Of a DNA stretch of 64,000 nt, positions 25,792-37,621 are shown piece after piece (position 1 is the first letter of the stretch; each line of letters opens with the position of its first letter). This DNA comes from Chromobotia macracanthus. Its lineage: Eukaryota; Chordata; Actinopteri; Cypriniformes; Botiidae. The translations under genes were made by a program, and so were the position numbers. Below the pieces are notes generated by a model that did no database searches, had not been told where the DNA came from, and saw only the letters and a program-made list of their open reading frames with translations. The stretch is taken from assembly GCA_036877525.1 (NCBI GenBank), contig JAZGTH010000071.1, positions 2,223,501-2,287,500 of the forward strand. Reading direction: 5' to 3'.

Positions 25792-26018
25792 CAATGAGGA
25801 GAGTTTTAAGACACTTTTGTAATTCATAAGCCTTCGATTCAAAGCTCTGCCCCATCTGCTCAGCTCTGTACTTGTAGTCTCAACTGTTATTTAATTTGTA
25901 ATTGATTCACAGCCCATTTTGCTCCATTGAGAGCCAACGGTTTACTTTCTTCTCCAGGTCTGCTTTAAAAACTTGCCTTTATGTAGAAAGAACTGCTCTT
26001 TCCTTAGGCAGTTGAATT

Positions 26019-26034
26019 TGAGGTAATTACCTCA
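26019..26034. promoter_or_regulatory. 16-bp perfect palindrome TGAGGTAATTACCTCA
   Basis: Fully self-complementary with a TAATTA homeodomain core. It sits in single-copy sequence at 25970-26360 that also contains TTAATTAGAAT and a CpG-rich segment at 26240-26360. It is a candidate enhancer element; conservation is untested. Confidence 0.35.
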
Positions 26035-27004
26035 GAATAATGTAATTGCTCACGTATTTAGCAACTGTGAATATGTGGTGAACAAAGAGAACGACTCGCG
26101 TTTCCATCAGGCCGCCTTGCAGCTGTATTGCGCAAGCTATATATCTTCCTGCTAGGTTTCTTCCCCCTCCAGAACCAGTTAATTAGAATCTTTTCAACAA
26201 ATTAACGAACTTCAGGCACCTGGCAAAAAATAATTCCGGGAAAAGGAGAATCGGCACTTAAAGCGCCGAGCGCTCCTGGGAAATCAGATTCGTTCGCAAC
26301 AATTAGTCATCGACAAACCGACCTCCGGTCACACTCACGGCGACGCAACGCTCACGAGATACAGCCGCGTTTGTTAAACACTCTGACCTAGATTCAAAAC
26401 GTCACGTATCTGGGTGCAAACGCAAACTTTTTTTTGCTTTGACAGTGTATTTCTTAATGCATAATTAATAATGCAACGCTCAATTATTTACAACAATGTA
26501 GAGATTCTGCGTTTTTTTCGATGTTAAGAAATCAGGTGTGTATACATTTGTCTTGTCTTTAGACGCTTGTTTGGTATCTGCTGACTCTGTTCTAATCAGA
26601 TCTGGAAGTCAAATGGAAAATAAGATTGTTTTCTGTACTTCGAAAATAGAAGAGATGTCTGGAGGTCTGTCTCTTTGTGGTTCTGAAAGTGGGTTGTCTT
26701 CTCTCCTTCTTCATCCAGCTCTCACATTCTCTCTTTCTCGCTCTCACACGTCTTACTGCCAGTCCTTAAAAATCGATGGTGTCAGACAGACGTGAAAGAG
26801 TGTGTCTCGAGAGGCCGGAAGTCTCTAAGTTCTTAACTTTTATCTCACGTGGCCTTTCAATGTTCCGTTTCGCATTGCAACCGTTTCGTGTTCGTTAAAC
26901 CCTAGGGAATCGAACGGAAAAGGACTTAGAAGTCTAATGCAATAATTTAACTTGTCTGTTGTAGAATCAGTAAGGTCTTGACTCAGGTCTCGTTAACTGG
27001 AGTG
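26035..27004. other. Noncoding interval, partly CpG-enriched
   Basis: CpGs cluster at 26240-26360 (GCGCCGAGCGCTCC and neighbours). The rest is AT-rich, with no recognisable gene or element. Confidence 0.55.
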
Positions 27005-27222
27005 CCACAGTTCCTAACCGTTTAGCAGATGCGCTTTGTCCAAAGTGAATTTCTGTACGCTAATTGCTTGGTGAATCAGTCCCTCAGGAGGACACCTTAG
27101 GTTAAATGCTCGGCACAAGAGCCCAACAGTGATGGAACACAACTTTGATCTCTGTAACTCTCTGGTTTCCAGACCTCCAGCTAGGTGGAGCTGAACCTAC
27201 AACCTGTCTTGCAGCAGCCAAG
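27005..27222 (-). mobile_element. tRNA-derived SINE, nearly full length
   Basis: Read on the minus strand it has a GTAGGTTCAGCTCCACC B-box-like head, a TAGCTGGAGGTCTGG segment, CTTGTGCCGAGCATTTAACC, then CCTCCTGAGG. It ends in CACTTTGGACAAAGCGCATC and TGCTAAACGG, the usual 3' end of abundant fish SINEs. Its head abuts the head of the next SINE, in opposite orientation. Confidence 0.75.
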
Positions 27223-27228
27223 TTTGTT

Positions 27229-27370
27229 CCTGTAGTTCAGCTGGCAGAGTTTTGCATTAGTGGCGCATAGGTCATGGGATTGAGTCTCAAGTAAAACACA
27301 TACTGATTAAATGTTTAACCTGAATGCACTGTAAGTCGCTTTGGTTAAAAGCATGTAATAACTGTAAATG
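27229..27370 (+). mobile_element. tRNA-derived SINE
   Basis: It starts TGTAGTTCAGCTGGCAGAG (A-box-like), then GGGATTGAGTCTC (B-box-like), and ends in TGCACTGTAAGTCGCTTTGG followed by TTAAAAGCATGTAATAACTGTAAATG. The tail is typical of fish SINEs mobilised by LINEs. Confidence 0.8.
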
Positions 27371-28030
27371 TTAACCATTCATCTTAATTCTTTTCATTCT
27401 CCATTTTACTTCAGAGTGAAAAGGGTTATTTAATAAGAAAAAATGTTAAAGAGATCAGAAAAGGGGGTGGGGCATATTGAAAAATATTAATTAGGTGATA
27501 TTATGTTTGTCCAGTAATCCTTGCATATTTGTTGAAGGGGAGAGGTTTAAATAAGGGATTTGTGACATCATAAGAAAATCAAGGTGGGGCAAGTTGTTAT
27601 ATTTTAATTGCAAAGATAGTTTTTAGTTTTTTATGATTATATGAAACTAATTATAGAATTACAAACACTGGTAGAATGCACACAATGAGACATTTAGATT
27701 TTATTTGGACTTCAAGGTCCAACAGGAAAGTTGAGACACAAGAGGTTGGTAAACTGCTCCAGCCCGAGAGATTTGAAAACAACAGTTTTTCAATATCATT
27801 GGAGATTACACAACACAGACTGTCTCACATGGTGTCTGAAGGACAATATGGGATAAGATGAGGTCAAAGGGACGAGAGAAGAGATGAAGGACAGAGATTG
27901 GTGTTATAGATGTCACGCTGGAGTGTGAGGTACGGGTGCAAGTGTGTGTTGTGTGTGTACATCTGTGTGATGGCCTGAAAAATGTTCTGCTACAGTGCTG
28001 AGTGATAGAGACTAAGATATTCTGTCTGAC

Positions 28031-28032
<2 letters not shown>

Positions 28033-28072
<40 letters not shown>
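28033..28072. repeat. (CT)20 microsatellite followed by a short CA run
   Basis: Uninterrupted CT, then CACTCTATCACACACACACA. This is one of only two long CT-oriented tracts; the other long tracts are GA-oriented. Confidence 0.97.
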
Positions 28073-28078
<6 letters not shown>

Positions 28079-28615
28079 ATCACACACACACATGCACACA
28101 CTCACACACTCAGTTGGTTGCTTTCCACATTTTGAGTCAAGCCGAGACATACACACAAATTTTATCTGTCCATCTGGGACATGAGAAACCATCACCAGAA
28201 AACGCATTGCTTTCTTAAACTGGACCACAACAATATTTAGCATAACATATGTAACAGTCTCACAGCATAGCATATTTTATGCCTTTATGGTTTTTCATTA
28301 ATGGTCATTCATTAAAGGGTCATCAATTTTTGTATTTTCTTTGCTTTATATAATGAGAGTTAAATGTTTCTATGTTAATGTATATGTATAATGTATTAAA
28401 TGTTAATGTATATGTATATTTAATGATCTGTAATGTACAGCCCCACCCCTATAGTGTAGTGTGACATCATAAGGTGTACGACCGTAATGCACAGCAACGA
28501 TAATTTTACAGTTAAAAGTCATAAAGAACATGAGGCTGAAAAACCAATGACAGTTTTTTAGTGCACTATATCTTTAAGACACTACAATTTATTGTACGTA
28601 CTCAACTTCCATACC

Positions 28616-29038
28616 TCAAAACCTTTTCATTCCCATCAAATCAAATACGGCGTCCAGCCAGAGCGAAGGTCCGTTGAGACCAGACGTCAACACGCTACAG
28701 AAAATATTTATTATCCGTCTGGCTGAGCCTTTGTATTGCCAAAACTTATTTAACATCAACAATAGTTGTTTTGGCTGGAAATCAAGGAACGCTTGAAACA
28801 AATTTAAAATAAATGAGCTTCTCTTCATCCCCATCCAAAACAACCCTAAACGTCTAAGACGTTTCTGAAATATAAGATACCTTCCTGCCGACACACACAC
28901 ACAGAACCAGAAACTCATCTTTACATTAGCCGGTGAATCATCACCAGGTTCTTTTTTTACTGGTACAGGCTCTGATTGGGCAAGATTGCCCAGTAATAGC
29001 TTTGTGAAATGTGAGTTGAGGCTCATTGGCATCTTCAT
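28616..29038 (-). pseudogene. 140-codon open frame, possible decayed coding remnant
   Basis: On the minus strand an ATG-started frame of 140 codons begins MKMPMSLNSHFTKLLLGNL and contains VKKEPGDDS, a SUMO-site-like acidic motif. The last 85 residues are hydrophobic and of random composition. A second frame over the first 120 bases also starts with ATG and is rich in Glu, Asp and Pro, so a frameshifted old gene or domesticated-transposon fragment is possible. I recognise no family, and chance is a real alternative. Confidence 0.18.
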
Positions 29039-29323
29039 CTTCCTCTGGCCTCTTCATCCTCTCCACTCTAAATAGGTGTGATGGATCCGTTTTGGTCTAG
29101 AACTGATGGGTTCTTTTCAAGCACGTGGTTTGCTCTGCGGTTCTCAGAACTTCTACCAGTAAATGCAGCCCGTACGCAATAAATACGTCTGATTTAGAGA
29201 GCATTACGCTAGAAGACGTGAGAACAAACATGTAATATATCACATGGAGGTCCGTGGAGATCTGGGGTGTAATGGAGGGGAGAGGCTGGTAATAGCTTGC
29301 AGTAAAGAGAGATTGGGTTGGTG

Positions 29324-29365
29324 TGTGTGGGGGGTGTGTGTATGTGTGTGTGTATGTGTGTGTGT
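29324..29365. repeat. TG-rich imperfect microsatellite
   Basis: Runs of GTGTGTGT broken by GGGG and TATG. Confidence 0.85.
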
Positions 29366-30600
29366 TGGTGATATGTTAGCTACTCTCGGAAGTCAGGCGT
29401 TCGATATGTTGAATGGTGAGCTGTATTTGAGACTCCAGTGGTGCGGGTGTACAGTGCAGGTGTACAGTCTCTTGACGCCAACCTCTGCAGCGTGGGGGGC
29501 AATAAAGAAAGTGTGTGTTTGTGTGTGTTTATACTGTATGGACCGATGCCTGTTTGTGTGTTAGAGACCTTGTGTTTACATTTTATATTTAAACTTATTG
29601 AGTTCTGTTCTTCGATTCACGTTCTCTTTTCCCCAAAAGGTCAAGATGGTATCAGATTTTTGACTTATAAATATATAGTGTGGCGGAGGTTGTGTGTGTG
29701 TAGAGTGAATTTGTGAATTCATTTACAAGTGTAAATGTGTATAACAAGGTAAACATGGTTTATGGGGACACTTCCGTTGTCCTCATAAACTAAATTGCTT
29801 AAAACCCCAAACAGGTTATATTTTGATTATGAATGTATTTTCATAATTAAATGTAAATGAATGTAATAATGTAATTAATTTAGTTTAAATTAAATTAATT
29901 GGATCACCACCTAGTTTATCTGGTCTGGGCTGATGTTTCAGCGGTTTTAAAATACAGATCAGGGTGATGTTACTAAGGATTCATTTTACAGTCAATTTAT
30001 CTGAAGCCATTTAATAATTTAATATAATTATTGCATGGATAAGTGACTTAGATGTCTTGCTCTAAGTCTCAATGAGTGGGACTTACGTGTTCATTCACCA
30101 TGTTACTTGTTGAGCTATGTAGAATCAACAATACTGTGTATTTGTAGAACCTTATAGGGCTGTTATCTGTAGCGCATCATTTGTTTTAATTGTTAAACTT
30201 AATTGTTTAGAGAACTGGCCCTAAAAGTCCACAAATGTCCATGTTAAAGCAGAAGCATGTCAATGAGCCTCCCTCGCACCTTTTCAACTTCGAAATTGCT
30301 CTCACACTCTTATCTCTCCGAGCGGCCAACTGTTGAAGAAAGTGGAAGAACACTTCTCAGAGTCTTTCACAAGCTCATATATATTGTAAAACTTCAGCAC
30401 TCATCTGATAGCTTTATAGAGCAGAATTTATTTCATGTAATGTCGAGGACCGACACCGCCCCCACAATTCGATTAAAGTTTTACATAGCGAGACGCCGAC
30501 ATCAATTCCAGTTGTACAATAAAACAGCGCAGCTATTTTCTCACCCTCCAATCAGCTTGGGTGTGCAAGAATTTCTGAGCAGTCGACGCTATTCTCCTTC

Positions 30601-30874
30601 CCAGTTAACAGGGAACATCCTCAGAACGTTGGTTAACATTCTCAAAGTTCTCTCAAAGATATGAAAAACATTCTTTGAGTAATGTAAGTAGAACCTTTTT
30701 TAACATTATATATCATATATATCAAAAACCTTTTTCTTAAGATGTTAGTGCAATGTTTTAAAAAATTAAAGAATAACAATTCTTTAAAAAAAGCAGTAAC
30801 ATTTCTAGAACATTCAAAATAATGTTTTTATTACTTAATAGAAACATTCTTACAACCTAAAGTTGCTAGCTGGG
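30601..30874 (+). mobile_element. AACGTT-rich MITE, complete copy (274 bp)
   Basis: It begins CCAGTTAACAGGGAACATCC and ends TTACAACCTAAAGTTGCTAG then CTGGG. The reverse complement of the right end starts CCCAGCTAGCAAC, so the termini share an imperfect CCCAGCTAAC inverted repeat. The body has repeated AGAACGTTGG, AACATTCTC and GTTAGT segments. There is no coding capacity. This is the best whole copy of a family with at least seven other members in the window. Confidence 0.8.
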
Positions 30875-30876
30875 TG

Positions 30877-30910
30877 GTTCTTCACGTCATCTAGTTCTTC
30901 ACGTCATCTA
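30877..30910. repeat. 17-bp direct duplication
   Basis: GTTCTTCACGTCATCTA occurs twice in tandem, immediately after the MITE end. Confidence 0.9.
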
Positions 30911-32091
30911 GTTTTCTCAACAAACTCTCGATTTGTGCATGTGTAGTGGATCCAAATATGCTTCAGATTTCAACCCAATTACTTGATTCAGGACATGCAG
31001 ATGTGATCAAAACAGACGGCTGATGCTATTATATTCTGTTTATAAACTGACGAGTCCTTGTTTGATACGACTCGAGATTGTTTTCTCTGATTTTAAGATT
31101 TTGTGCTCAATGAAAGGATGTGTTAGGTGTTAAGACTCATGTCACTCTAAAACAGTACCAAAATAGCTCCTCCATCTTTTATCAGCAAGTCAACCCTGTG
31201 AGGGATGTGCGCACACGCTCCTTGACGTTTGATTGGCCGAGGCTGCGGAGCAACTCACTGCTACTGACAGAACTAATGGAGGGAAAGTGGCAGGGAAATT
31301 ACAGGAAATTTACTTCTAAGTAGGTAAGGTGGCTTTGACAGGAACAGAGCGCAACAGGCCTGGAAAGACTTGCTGACCGGCATGCGTTCATTTTGACACG
31401 GGTGCCAAAAAGTGTCAAAATGTGTGTGTTTTCATCAGAACTTCACAACAAAAATGTAAATCGCTGTGGTGCAATGGTTGTGTGTGTTCCAGACAAACTG
31501 AGTTTGGGATGCTTCATATCAAATTGTATTGATGTTACAGGAAAATCTAAACCCTCATTTATCATGACAATTCAGACCGATCGCTGACCACTGCTTTGAT
31601 CTGCGGCTTCAGTCATCTCACTGCTGAATCAAATTATTTATAAACAACATTTGATCCTGAACTTTATTTTAAATAGAAAATATTTCAGTTTGATGTCATA
31701 AGTTTCAAAACTCTGTATTGCTCATTTCCTGTCTAGAGTGTAGATTGACATTTTTCTAAATCAATTTTTAACGTCCATAATGCTGAAACTGACCAAATGT
31801 TTTCAGGTGCAAATCAGACCTACAAACAGATGTTCTGAATGTTGCAGGCGACACAGAACAGATGTCTGGACGGCCATCAGATGTGTCCTGATTATATTTG
31901 GGGTCTTTTCTGTTCAAAGACAGGGCAAACAAATATGGCCTATTTAGAGCAGATTTGAAAAGACTCACAGCGGACTCTGATGATACTGTAATAAAATGTT
32001 AGTTGCGTGCAAAGGAATTTATTTTGTCAGCATACACAGATGACCTGTTACTAGATGGTGCTGTTACAATTATCTACCAGCAGGGGCTAAC

Positions 32092-32215
32092 CAGGGCCTG
32101 GCTAATTGGGTCGTTCTAACCAGACAAATCCTAACTACCAGCTTTAGCAGCAAAATTATACAGTTTAACCAACTATGCTAGCACCAAACCAGCGCAAACC
32201 AACCCAGACCAGCAT
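32092..32215. repeat. Degenerate ACCAG/CTAACCAG tandem motif
   Basis: Recurrent CTAACCAG, ACCAGC, AACCAGCGCAAACC and GACCAGCATG segments are the reverse complement of the TGGTTTAGCTGGT-type minisatellites common in cyprinids. Confidence 0.6.
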
Positions 32216-32500
32216 GAAAAACATTTCAGGGGAGCTCATCCAAAATTAAAAATTGTTAAAAAAACTGAATTCGGTTGGAGGGCAGCTGGTGTGGTGGTTT
32301 TGAAGAGAGTCCAGTTGCCTGTATTATGACAGAATAAGCCTGTTTTTATGAAAAACTATGTCATGACCTCCACGCTTGTCAGTTTATCATCATCACAACA
32401 GGCAGCTGTACAAGTTTCTTCACATTTCTTCAGAATCCCACTACCAGTCTACAGTACTTGGAGCAAAACGTCAAAGAAAATATTGAGCTCAGGAGAGACA

Positions 32501-32525
32501 AGAGAGAGAGAGAGAGAGAGAGAGA
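32501..32525. repeat. (AG)12 microsatellite
   Basis: Uninterrupted AG, then AATGAG. Confidence 0.95.
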
Positions 32526-33718
32526 ATGAGAACATTGAGCAGGGAGGCTGTTTCAATTTCATTTATCAGACATCATTTCCCTGCTCCAGTGAGTCAACAA
32601 ATTCAGTCTGTCGGCTCAGTGTCACCGCCTAACACCCACCCCTCCCCACACATGCCGGTGTCACTCCATTGGTTAATGGATCCTAATAAAGATCAAAACC
32701 CCTCCCACTGTCAGCCTGTAGTCGGTCCCATTTGCAGCAGTAAAGCTCAGCAAGGCGGGGCCAAGTTATAAACCTATGTTGTAATAAAATTGGTTCATGA
32801 ATATTAATTAGGCGAGGTAAGTTTCACCCAAGTGTCAAGTAGTCACAGTAAATGTACACTTAACACCTGTTTGTTCAGTTATCGATTTAAGCAATTGTTT
32901 TCTAAAACAAGGATATATAATGATTCTTTCTCAAAATGGAAGATTTTATTTGTTTTGGAATGCACTTCATAATCATAATTCATAAACCTTCAACATCTTA
33001 AAACTTTTAAAATCTTCTGAGATGAAATGTTTCTGATTTGTATATAAATAAATAAAAAACATTTTTATGCAGCCAGGTTCTGTAGTTTCAGCATCTACCA
33101 GCAGTAACCACAGATTCTAAACAGCCGGATGGAAATGTTATGAATTCATGTTATGAATGTTATGTCATTTTTTTTAAAACTTTTTCATACAAAGCCAAAA
33201 GTGGGTGAGAGGAAGACCGCAGTACAAGACTATTGTCTCCAGGTGATGAAATACACAGGAATCTGAAAACCTAAATCTTAAATGGGGTTTGAAAAGTAAT
33301 ATGTTTGCTTTCTCACTGTCTTCCTCTTTCTCTCTCCCTGTCTTGCAGCTCATAGACTCTAAAATGGCTCCGGTTCAGCCTCACTTGATTTTTCCACTCG
33401 TAATGGAAAAGAAACAGCCAGGAGTTACAGTCTTCACTTGACCTCTGCGTGTGACTCTGCTGGTACCCACAAACAAACACTCTTAGTATCTGCTGGACAG
33501 GGTCTGTAGAAAACCAACATCATTTTCATTGCTATGGAAACCAAACGACCAAATTCACAAGGTGTGCCAGAGCTTTGGAGATCTGAGTTTGTTTAACCTC
33601 AGAAAGCTGTTTGCTGAATTTGGGCGAGTCATTTTACAAACAGTCATTTTTACTTTTGTGTGGTGATTGTTAAAGTAAATTACTGTGCATTTAAACAAAG
33701 AATGTGCTAGCCTGGTTT

Positions 33719-33856
33719 ACAATTTTAGGTTGTAAGAATGTTTCCCTAACGTTTACATTGCGTAATAAAAACATCAAAAATGTTATTTAGAAAGTTTAGG
33801 AATGTTCAAAACATCCAAAAAAATTCCCTGTTCATTTTTGTTTCCTGTTAGCTGGG
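33719..33856 (-). mobile_element. AACGTT-rich MITE copy, internally deleted
   Basis: The reverse right end (ATTTTAGGTTGTAAGAATG) and the reverse left end (ATTCCCTGTT...TCCTGTTAGCTGGG) are both present, but the interior is only about 100 bases long. Confidence 0.75.
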
Positions 33857-35164
33857 AGTTCATTATTATGTTGGGATACTGATAGACGAGGTGGAACATA
33901 TTAAACAAAACAAATTAAATATGCAGGTGTGATGTCATCCCGGTTATTGCTGTTATTAGCATTCAACTATTTGACTTTAAACAAGACAGTAGAATATTTT
34001 TTGAGGCATTTGTCAACAATTCTCAGAAACACAGGCTTTCTGGAAGTGCGGTTGCAAAGTGGAGCAGCTATTTTTGTTTTTCTAGGTGTCTTGATTCAGA
34101 TCACAGCTTTTGTGTCTTTTTAATCTAGTACAAATGTATTTACACACAAACACACACAAATGTGTGCCAAGGCACAAGCAGATGCTGTCAGAATCTATAA
34201 ATTCAACACCTTTAAACATGCCAAAACTTATCCATCTGTTGCTACAGTAGCTAAGGCTTCACTATGGATTTGAACTGTCTTTCGTGGCTGAGGAAACCTA
34301 ATAGAGGTTTCAGTTATGTGTCAGGAAAGTATCAACTTTAAAATTCCTTCTCCTAAAACCAAAAATAATTATTATGGGCATACAGCACAATAAAACAATC
34401 GAGTTATGGAGTGAATGTGGATAGCATCATTGATGTTGGAGGAATCTGATGAGAGATGTTTGAGATAATTGAAATCTCTGAAGTTCGATTGCAGATTTGG
34501 TTTCTTGGCAAATCGGAGCACAGTTTGAGACATTGCTGAGATCTCTAAAAATGTTCAAGCGTCTTGTTAGACACAGCACACTTAAATACAAGAGGTGAAA
34601 ATCTTATTTATATTAAGATATTAAATAAATATTAATTACTGTTCTGTTGGATGTACTGTAGACTTAGATAGATATAGAATGGTAAAGGAGATCAGGATTG
34701 TGCGCGTGTAGGTATAAAATGGTAAAGGAGATCAGGAGGGTCTCGTATGTCACACAGAGGTTTGGCGACACTGTGGCTGCGACACAGAGCCCCGCGGCCT
34801 TCTGGGAATAAACCACTAGTCTCAAACTTCATGTCTGTTTCTTTCTGTCTATGCACAAAGATTATATTTCTACAGTGACAATGCCTTTATACATAAAGAA
34901 ACAAACAAGACAAAGCCATACCAACAAAAGAGAGGCAGAGTTCCTCATTGTGAATTTCTGATGGTCAGGCCGCCTCCAACAGTGATGAAACGACTTGTAC
35001 AAACACAAAGATTGTGTTTGATCAAAACTTCATAAAGCACGAATCAAACTGCCTCTGCTGTGTCCCAAATGGAAGATCATTTAACCTGTTTCATGTGTTG
35101 TTGATACACACCTGTCTTATCTGTCAGAGTTTATCTGGAATAGATTCAGTCTTACCCGTCACTC
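33857..35164. other. Noncoding interval
   Basis: No gene seen. A short segment AATGGTAAAGGAGATCAGGA is repeated at about 34678 and 34718. A segment at about 34410-34560 resembles 49318-49500 (shared TGTGGATAGCATCA and later GAGAT-rich motifs) and is probably a diverged dispersed repeat. Confidence 0.55.
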
Positions 35165-35437
35165 TTAAAGGTACAGTAACTGATTTATGAAAAGTGCTGT
35201 ATTTGTCAGGGCGTCTGTTTCAAATAGTAACATCCCTCCTTCATTGCTCCGCCCCTGAAATTGCTAATTGGCAATTTTGGGATTGTTCCAATCCACTTTT
35301 ATTTTTCTTCTATTTACACAGCAACGACTGACATTTATTTATACAAACACAATATTTATACAAACACAAACTATGACAATTTGGTTGTTGATTTCAATTT
35401 TCAGCAGCGTTTCTTATAACGCTTACTGTACCTTTAA
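35165..35437. mobile_element. MITE, 273 bp, perfect 15-bp inverted ends (TTAAAGGTACAGTAA)
   Basis: TTAAAGGTACAGTAA at 35165-35179 is the exact reverse complement of TTACTGTACCTTTAA at 35423-35437. TTAA at each border fits piggyBac- or Kolobok-style target sites. There is no transposase. It includes a doubled TTATACAAACACAA. Confidence 0.85.
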
Positions 35438-37320
35438 ATACTTCCAGTTAGAATCTCATAGGGAAACGCAGGTAAACTTTCTGTGTTTATTTGTATTGTT
35501 TTCAATTATTAAATACTTAATTTTCTTGCCAGCTAAAAGAACATCAGAGATGGTTATTACGGTAAAAACTGTAGCTGAAAATATCATTAGGCATTTGTTT
35601 TTTACTCTGCAAATGACTCCGATTTCAGCCCAGAAGGGAAGAGAGGTTTGGACCTAGTTAACACGTTCTCCATAGCTTCAGAGAGAGGATCTGTGAAATG
35701 ACTCCTAAACATGCCACATTGTTCACAGATAACAGACTGTGTCGCTTCCTGACCCCCCCCCCATTCTTCAAAACTGCAGCTTTAATTCCTTAATCAGCTG
35801 AGCCAAATGAATTTTGAAAAATGTGCTTTTCTTAAAAAAAAAAACAACTCGACCAATTTGCATAATAGGTTTGGCATTATCAGTACGCTGAGCTACAAAT
35901 GAAGAAGAGAGAAACGGTGTCTTGCCTTCAGACCTGAGCAGGTTCGACAGAGAATACCTCCCCCAGTGATGTTTTAAAAAGCTGCAGGGACACACCACAC
36001 ACTGCTGGCTGTGATGTCACAAATATTAATGTCATGGCTCATGAATATTAATTAGACCACAAGTAAAATAATAAAAAAATTATAAAATTTAAAATAATCT
36101 GTTACTATTTTGTTAACTAGTTGATGTGACTTAGTTAAGGTGACCTGATCTGGAGATCAGGTTTCTGGTTAAGTATGTGCCAGTCTGAAGTATGAAGAAG
36201 TGTGATTTAAAATGTCCAAAAATCATATAAATTGTACTTTTTACGATGCTTTTTTAACTTATATATTGAGTCTGCTGTTTTTTTTGACAATGCCGTGCAG
36301 TTCATTGGTTTGACAAAATCTTCTTTATTCCAAACAAATCTTCTGCAAGCAGATTTTTTAGGGAAAGCACCGTACACATTTTTACAATGCCACTTTGAAA
36401 ATATGCAAAGTGTTGAATGAAGTATGACTTACATGTCACATTCATGCAAAACATACCATCTTAAATTGATGATAATGGTCACATACGGCAGCTACGGAAA
36501 AGCATATTAAGGCAAATGGCATTTCTTTGAGGTCTGTGTGGTATAATACATCTTTTAAGAACTGCAGTAACTGTATTTCCTCTTTTTTGCCTCATAAAAC
36601 ATATCCATATTTGCATCATAAGCCATGCGTTACGAACAAAGGCCAATAGCACTAAACAACTAAGATGAAATAATAAGCATACCCATGCCTCTTAATGTAG
36701 GTCGTCTTTGGAAAAAAAGGCTAGGCTTGTGTTTTCACAGTATAATTGAGCCTCCTTATGAACAGATGAATAATTTACGACGGCCAGATGAATAATTGAT
36801 GTAGTTAAAACGCTGGCACTTTAAGAACCCGTGTGATTTTTACACATCTCTTTATAAATGACAAATCAAGTAGCAGCCTCAAATAAATCTGCAGATTCGA
36901 GCATCAGGGGTGCTGCGTTTCTGTTTGTTTGAGTCGCTGTAGTTTATCATAAAACAAAACAAGGTTGATTTTAGTGTTTGACATCCAGGGGTCAGAGGTC
37001 ACTATGCAGATAGAGGCTTTGAACGCTGCTGCTGATATTTAGATTTTCAAGGGACAGTTTTGATCGCGTGTCAAGAGCAAAGCAAGGCAGGTTTCCGGCA
37101 GCTGTGGCGTTTTTAAGTGGATTTGAAATCGGACTTTAAGCTGTCAGGAAAGAGCGACCTTGACAGGTTATTATAATGCTTAGTGCTGCCACTGTTTACC
37201 ACTGAATTATAGCAAACAAAACAGATGAAAATGAATTAAAAAATTAATTGTTTGCGGCTGTACTGAGTGGTTTAAAAATAGACCCCATATATGTACTTCG
37301 TTATGTTGTACAAGGTAAAT
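35438..37320. other. Noncoding interval
   Basis: A C10 homopolymer lies at 35753-35762. The single-copy stretch at 36590-36860 contains several ATAAT and TTTATGA homeodomain-like motifs and could be conserved. No gene seen. Confidence 0.55.
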
Positions 37321-37621
37321 GGTTTTGTTTGGAGGTGTATAATAATGCTTTTGGTTTTGTTTAGAGGTATATAATAATGCTTTTGGTTTTGTTTAGAGGT
37401 ATATAATAATGCTTTTGGTTTTGTTTAGAGGTATATAATAATGCTTTTGGTTTTGTTTAGAGGTGTACAATAATGTTTTTGGTTTTGTTTAGAGGTGTAC
37501 AATAATGTTTTTGGTTTTGTTTAGAGGTGTACAATAATGCTTTTGGTTTTGTTTAGAGGTGTACAATAATGCTTTTGGTTTTGTTTAGAGGTATATAATA
37601 ATGCTTTTGGTTTTGTTTGTT
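37321..37621. repeat. 32-bp minisatellite, nine full units plus a partial one
   Basis: Units of GGTTTTGTTTAGAGGTATAT then AATAATGCTTTT start at 37321, 37353, 37385, 37417, 37449, 37481, 37513, 37545 and 37577, with a partial unit from 37609. There are no indels. Variants GTATATAATA and GTGTACAATA occur in blocks, which records stepwise unit duplication. Confidence 0.97.

Larger units (their letters stand above)
28073..30600. other. Noncoding interval with TG-rich and AT-rich patches
   Basis: It contains a repeated ATGTTAATGTATATGTATA at about 28372 and 28400, a TG-rich stretch at 29324-29365, and AT-rich sequence at 29820-29910. A possible decayed coding remnant on the minus strand is listed separately. 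Confidence 0.55.
30911..33718. other. Noncoding interval
   Basis: It holds a degenerate ACCAGC/CTAACCAG array at 32092-32215 and an (AG)n run at 32501-32525. A strong acceptor-like sequence, TCTCTCCCTGTCTTGCAG, ends at 33348, but no convincing exon follows it. Confidence 0.55.

Noticed and set aside
30257..30664. 135-codon plus-strand frame
   Set aside because: Its start codon is GTC/ATG-ambiguous, its end lies inside the MITE at 30601, and no domain is recognisable.
33349..33561. Possible plus-strand exon after a strong acceptor (TCTCTCCCTGTCTTGCAG)
   Set aside because: The downstream frame stops after about 24 codons, and the donor candidate (CACAAG|GTGTGC) is only moderate. A lone acceptor-like pyrimidine tract is common by chance.
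35268..35657. 129-codon plus-strand frame with hydrophobic segments
   Set aside because: It starts with a non-ATG codon and overlaps half of a MITE; its hydrophobicity reflects T-rich sequence.
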